From Ruminococcus sp. UBA4350 (GTDB lineage Bacteria; Bacillota; Clostridia; Oscillospirales; Ruminococcaceae), in contig DGSY01000197.1 of assembly GCA_002394125.1 (NCBI GenBank), forward strand, positions 1 to 7,761: a stretch of 7,761 bases of DNA, in the 5' to 3' direction. The position numbers and the translations under genes were made by a program. How positions within the stretch are numbered: the first letter of the stretch is position 1; each line of letters starts with the position of its first letter. The notes below the pieces were generated by a model. The model was not told where the DNA came from, searched no databases, and saw nothing but the letters and a program-made list of their open reading frames with translations. Positions 4,884 through 7,761 of this stretch are shown piece by piece.

Positions 4884-5969
4884 TTAATCTCCGATATGTG
4901 CATCATAAAAGCTGAGGAAGTCATTAAACAGATAATTGTCCAGAGAATTGCACCAGCGCGCACGGTCAAGATGCGCGCGGATATAGTCCGCACGGTCATT
5001 CTGAAACCGTTCGGCATTTTCCTCTGCATTCACATCATAGCCAAGCTGATCGCGCCACTTGTCAAATTCCGCATTGAATTCGTCAATATAGGTTCTGTCA
5101 TTGAAGATATAGTTATGTCCCCTGTCGCTCATGCGGTTGAAAACGAAGCGGGGATTCATCTCGTATTTTTTAAAGAACACATCATAGCCGTAACGGATCG
5201 GCACGACTTCATCGTCCTCGCTGTGAACAACCATCACCGCCGCATCGCTCGCGGCAAAGCCGTCCATTGCGGTCGCGGATGCATATTTCCCGAATTTGAT
5301 CTTCTCATGGAGCCGGACAAACGGCAGCATCGTATAGATCAGATTTCCGGCCTGCTTCAGTCCGCCCGCTTCAAAGAGATCCGTGGAGCGGTTGCAGCCG
5401 GCGCATTCGATGACCGCCTTCACCTCCGGATGATATTGCAGCACGGCGCAGGCGCTGTAGCCGCCCCAGCTGTGCCCGAACAGCACGACCGGCAGATCGG
5501 GGATCTCCGCGCTCTCCTCAACGAATGAGATCGCGTAATCGAGATCCGCGACGCCCTGCGGGATGCCGCCGACGCCCTCGCCCTCGCTCTCGTCATTGCC
5601 CGTCGCGTCATAGGCGAATACATAATATCCGCGCTGCGCGAAGAAATTTGCACAGTCCATATAGGAATTATGTCCCGCGCCGAAGCCGTGCGCCAGCACA
5701 ATGATGCCGCGCTGATCGCACTCTGTGCTGTAGAGATATCCGGTCAGCTTCTGTCCCTTGTCCGACGGGAATTCATATTTCTTCCGTTTCAGCGCCGGAA
5801 TGCCGTTGAAATCCTCCAGCCGGAACATGAGCGGCTCATAGCTCGTAAAGCGCTTGTTGAAATTGTCGTTGTAAATCGAAACGGAAAATGCCCACCATCC
5901 GCCGGTCAGAAGCAGAAGAATGACCGGAATGATGATAAGGATGATGACCTTTTTGCGTGATTTTTTCAT
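4884..5969 (-). CDS. Membrane-anchored alpha/beta hydrolase
   Basis: 361 residues. Residues 1-28 carry a Lys/Arg-rich start followed by one hydrophobic helix (about 8-23) without an obvious cleavage site or lipobox, so the enzyme is probably anchored with its catalytic domain outside. The fold is the serine-hydrolase/S33-like alpha/beta hydrolase: oxyanion-hole motif HGFGAG (94-99), nucleophile elbow GHSWGG (Ser167), acid Asp253 in EDDEVVP, and base His285 in DRGHNY. The triad is complete and correctly spaced. The last 70 or so residues extend beyond the usual core and are charged. Substrate is unknown: peptidase, esterase or lipase activity are all possible. AGGAG lies 6 nt before the ATG. 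The gene starts 24 nt after ilvN and ends 14 nt before the ATPase, so the three are probably cotranscribed. Confidence 0.92.
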   Translation of the reverse strand: MKKSRKKVIILIIIPVILLLLTGGWWAFSVSIYNDNFNKRFTSYEPLMFRLEDFNGIPALKRKKYEFPSDKGQKLTGYLYSTECDQRGIIVLAHGFGAGHNSYMDCANFFAQRGYYVFAYDATGNDESEGEGVGGIPQGVADLDYAISFVEESAEIPDLPVVLFGHSWGGYSACAVLQYHPEVKAVIECAGCNRSTDLFEAGGLKQAGNLIYTMLPFVRLHEKIKFGKYASATAMDGFAASDAAVMVVHSEDDEVVPIRYGYDVFFKKYEMNPRFVFNRMSDRGHNYIFNDRTYIDEFNAEFDKWRDQLGYDVNAEENAERFQNDRADYIRAHLDRARWCNSLDNYLFNDFLSFYDAHIGD

Positions 5970-5993
5970 AACAGACTCCTGAAAAGAACAGAT

Positions 5994-6509
5994 TTACTGT
6001 CCGCGCTCCATGAGTGTCCGCAGACAGTTTGCGCCGCGCTCGATCGCGACGATGCCCGTCCGGCACATTTCCATGATGCCGTATGCCTTCATCAGATCAA
6101 TGAACGCGTCGATCTTCGAGGTCTCGCCGGTCAGCTCGCAGATCAGCGCCTCCTTGGAATAATCCACGATCTTTGAGCGGAAGATCTCGACCGCCGCCAT
6201 GATATCCTGCCGCGTGGCCGCGTCGTTGCGCACCTTCAGCAGGAGCAGCTCGCGGATGACGGTCTCATGCTCATCCAGCACCTCGACCTCCTTGACGTCG
6301 TGCAGCTTTTCGAGCTGCGTGACGATGCGCTCCTTGATGTCGTCGTCGCCGCGGAACGCGACGGTGATGCGTGAAAGCCCTGCCGATTCTGTCTCGCCGA
6401 CCGTCAGGCTGTCGATATTGAAGCCGCGCCGCGTGAACATACCCGAAACGCGCGAAAGCACGCCGGAGATATTCGCGACCAGCACGCCGATCACATATTG
6501 TTTTCCCAT
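5994..6509 (-). CDS. ilvN: Acetolactate synthase regulatory (small) subunit
   Basis: 171 residues, normal for the family (about 160-175). It binds the catalytic subunit IlvB, activates it, and confers feedback inhibition by valine in isoleucine/valine/leucine synthesis in the cytoplasm. The N-terminal ACT domain (about 4-77) contains VANISGVLSRVSGMF and RGFNIDSLTV. Asn13, Gly16 and Asn31 line up with the valine-site residues Asn11, Gly14 and Asn29 of E. coli IlvH, so feedback control should be intact. The C-terminal domain (about 83-165) has RELLLLKV, EIFRSKIVDYS and CRTGIVAIERG. The start at 6509 has AAGGAG 5 nt upstream; the longer frame starting at 6539 has no such site. ilvB is not next to it in the window, so the subunit is encoded apart from its partner or the partner lies elsewhere. 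Confidence 0.96.
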   Translation of the reverse strand: MGKQYVIGVLVANISGVLSRVSGMFTRRGFNIDSLTVGETESAGLSRITVAFRGDDDIKERIVTQLEKLHDVKEVEVLDEHETVIRELLLLKVRNDAATRQDIMAAVEIFRSKIVDYSKEALICELTGETSKIDAFIDLMKAYGIMEMCRTGIVAIERGANCLRTLMERGQ

Positions 6510-6559
6510 ATAATCTCCTTCATTGCCGGAGCGCTGCACCGCATCCGGTGATACTTATT

Positions 6560-6588
6560 AGTATACACTATTTCTGCGGAAAAGTAAA
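6560..6588 (-). promoter_or_regulatory. Promoter of the ilvN operon
   Basis: Read on the - strand, TTTACT (6583-6588) and TATACT (6560-6565) are 17 bp apart, giving four and five matches to the -35 and -10 consensus. The expected transcript starts near 6553, leaving only about 44 nt before the ilvN ATG. That is too short for a T-box or leucine/valine leader attenuator, so control by amino-acid attenuation is unlikely here. Confidence 0.75.
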
Positions 6589-6600
6589 GACTATACGGCA

Positions 6601-6647
6601 CAAAACGGCAGGGGCACAGTCGAAATGACCGTGCCCTCGCCGCTTTG
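6601..6647 (-). terminator. Intrinsic terminator after the amt-PII gene
   Basis: On the - strand, CAAAGCGGC plus GAGGGCAC (6647-6631) pairs with GTGCCCCTGCCGTTTTG (6617-6601), a 17-bp stem with about two mismatches around a 13-nt loop. The T tract is short (four Ts within the 3' strand). It starts 26 nt after the stop of the transporter and lies before the ilvN promoter, separating the two units. Confidence 0.72.
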
Positions 6648-6673
6648 TAAGGAAATGAGATGTAGGAGTAGGC

Positions 6674-7761
6674 TTAATCCGTTTCCGGCAGCTCCTCGCT
6701 CTGGAGCGCATCGTAATCCACAGAGCCCGTGCGCACCTTGACGACCTGTTCCACCGGATATGTGAAGATCTTTCCGTCGCCGACCTGACCGGTATACAGC
6801 ACCTCGCGGGCTGTTTTGATGACCGTTTCGACCGGCACCTTGCAGACAACGATTTCTGCCTTGATCTTCGGATGCAGCGTCGCGCTCATTTTCGCGCCGC
6901 GGTAATAGTGATTGGATTTCTGGATGCCGCAGCCCATGACATTCGTAACGGTCACGCCGGTGATGCCGATGCGTTCCATCGCGTGAATGAAGTGGTGCAG
7001 CTTCTCCTGATTGAACACGACAGCGACCTTTGTCATCTTCGGATGCCTGGAATCGGGCTCCGCCGTCACGCTGACAGCCGGAACAGCCGCCGCCGGCTTT
7101 GCTGCAATATGCTCGCCGTGCTCCGGATATCCGGCCATTGCCGCTTCACCCATTGCAGGGGCAAAATCTGCGTAGGAGCTGACCAGACCGTGCTCTGCGG
7201 CATCCATGCCGAGGATCTCCTCCTGCTCCGAGGCGCGCAGGCCGATCGTGTGCCTGATGACGAGGAATACGACTGTCATCATGACCGCGGTCCATGCGGC
7301 AACCGCGCCGAAGCCGAGCAGCTGCTTGCCGAGCAGCGAGAAGCCGCCGCCGTAAAACAGTCCGCTGAATGTGTCATTGCCGGGGACAGAGGTCGTTGCG
7401 AACAGACCGACCGCGACCGTGCCCCAGATGCCGTTCATCATGTGGACGGCGACCGCACCGACCGGATCGTCGATATGCAGCACATAATCCAGCAGCCAGA
7501 CGCCGAAGCAGACCAGCAGGCCGGAGACAATGCCGACAACCGAAGCGCCGGCAGCATCCATGACATCGCAGCCCGCCGTGATGCCGACCAGACCTGCGAG
7601 CGAGGCGTTCAGGCACATTGAAACATCGGGCTTGCCGTACTTCACCCATGTGAAGATCATGCAGGTGACAGTCGCGATCGCCGGAGCGACTGTCGTTGTG
7701 ACGAACACCGATGCGAGCTGACCGGTGCTTGTGCAGGCGGCGCCGTTGAAGCCGTACCAGC
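6674..7761 (-). CDS. Ammonium transporter fused to a PII signalling domain, 5' part missing
   Basis: The frame is open to the window edge; 361 residues are visible. Residues 1-165 are the last transmembrane helices of an Amt/MEP/Rh channel: WYGFNG at the edge, NASLAGLVGITAG, then DDPVGAVAVHMMNGIWG, whose His106 corresponds to the second pore histidine. GLRASEQEEILGMDAAEHG is the usual cytoplasmic Amt tail. An Ala/Pro-rich linker (about 190-240) leads to a complete PII domain (about 242-353) with MTKVAVVFNQEKL, T-loop GIQKSNHYYRGAKM, and B-loop GQVGDGKIF. Gln280 and the Lys after the T-loop Pro, used for 2-oxoglutarate binding in PII proteins, are kept. The tyrosine uridylylated in E. coli GlnB/GlnK (Tyr51) is Met here, while the Tyr46 position is kept. 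The channel should import ammonium and be gated by its own tethered PII domain sensing ATP/ADP and 2-oxoglutarate. It ends at the terminator at 6601-6647. Confidence 0.93.
   Translation of the reverse strand, partial: WYGFNGAACTSTGQLASVFVTTTVAPAIATVTCMIFTWVKYGKPDVSMCLNASLAGLVGITAGCDVMDAAGASVVGIVSGLLVCFGVWLLDYVLHIDDPVGAVAVHMMNGIWGTVAVGLFATTSVPGNDTFSGLFYGGGFSLLGKQLLGFGAVAAWTAVMMTVVFLVIRHTIGLRASEQEEILGMDAAEHGLVSSYADFAPAMGEAAMAGYPEHGEHIAAKPAAAVPAVSVTAEPDSRHPKMTKVAVVFNQEKLHHFIHAMERIGITGVTVTNVMGCGIQKSNHYYRGAKMSATLHPKIKAEIVVCKVPVETVIKTAREVLYTGQVGDGKIFTYPVEQVVKVRTGSVDYDALQSEELPETD

Noticed and set aside
6510..6539. Upstream start at 6539 for ilvN
   Set aside because: It has no ribosome site and the extra ten residues lie before the usual start of the ACT domain; AAGGAG is placed for 6509.
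6872..7621. A 249-residue + strand frame
   Set aside because: It is antisense to the Amt-PII gene, full of Asp, Arg and His with no domain or membrane segment. The - strand reading has clear transporter and PII motifs.
1..7761. CRISPR array, rRNA, prophage or toxin-antitoxin module
   Set aside because: No regularly spaced repeats, rRNA signatures, phage genes or paired toxin-antitoxin frames are visible in the window.

Overview
The window looks like a chromosomal piece of a Gram-positive gut or rumen Clostridia bacterium, most plausibly Ruminococcus or a close Oscillospiraceae relative. The best evidence is a secreted leucine-rich-repeat protein ending in a type I dockerin (1100-2992), the kind of part used in ruminococcal cellulosome-like systems. 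Strong AGGAGG-type ribosome sites, consensus sigma-A-like promoters and intrinsic terminators fit Firmicutes. Genus is inference; no marker gene is present.

Left part, + strand (1-2992). The 3' end of an AAA-type ATPase with a DUF4143/nuclease-like C-terminus (1-690) is followed by an unrecognised, possibly decayed small frame (690-1097). A near-consensus promoter sits inside the end of that frame and drives the secreted protein at 1100-2992. That protein has a signal peptide, BspA-like repeats, a papain-like cysteine-protease-type domain with a readable Cys/His/Asp triad, and a C-terminal dockerin. Two intrinsic terminators follow.

Middle part (2993-3711), without any conventional gene. It is dense in structure: a promoter-like site overlapped by a dyad, a hairpin that buries a ribosome-binding site, an 11-codon ORF, a tRNA-Ser(GCT)-like fold lacking a normal 5' half, and a strong terminator. 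Next comes a 100-bp MITE-like element with perfect 19-bp inverted ends, which cuts into a small signal-peptide-bearing frame on the - strand. This tRNA-like unit is the best candidate here for something undescribed.

Right part, - strand (3712-7761). Reading from the right edge: a partial ammonium transporter fused in frame to a PII signalling domain, ending at an intrinsic terminator; then a promoter and the apparent operon ilvN (acetolactate synthase regulatory subunit), a membrane-anchored alpha/beta hydrolase, and a DUF815-type AAA+ ATPase, with gaps of 24 and 14 nt. Ammonium uptake and sensing next to branched-chain amino-acid synthesis is a plausible nitrogen-metabolism neighbourhood, but the terminator and promoter between them indicate separate transcription.
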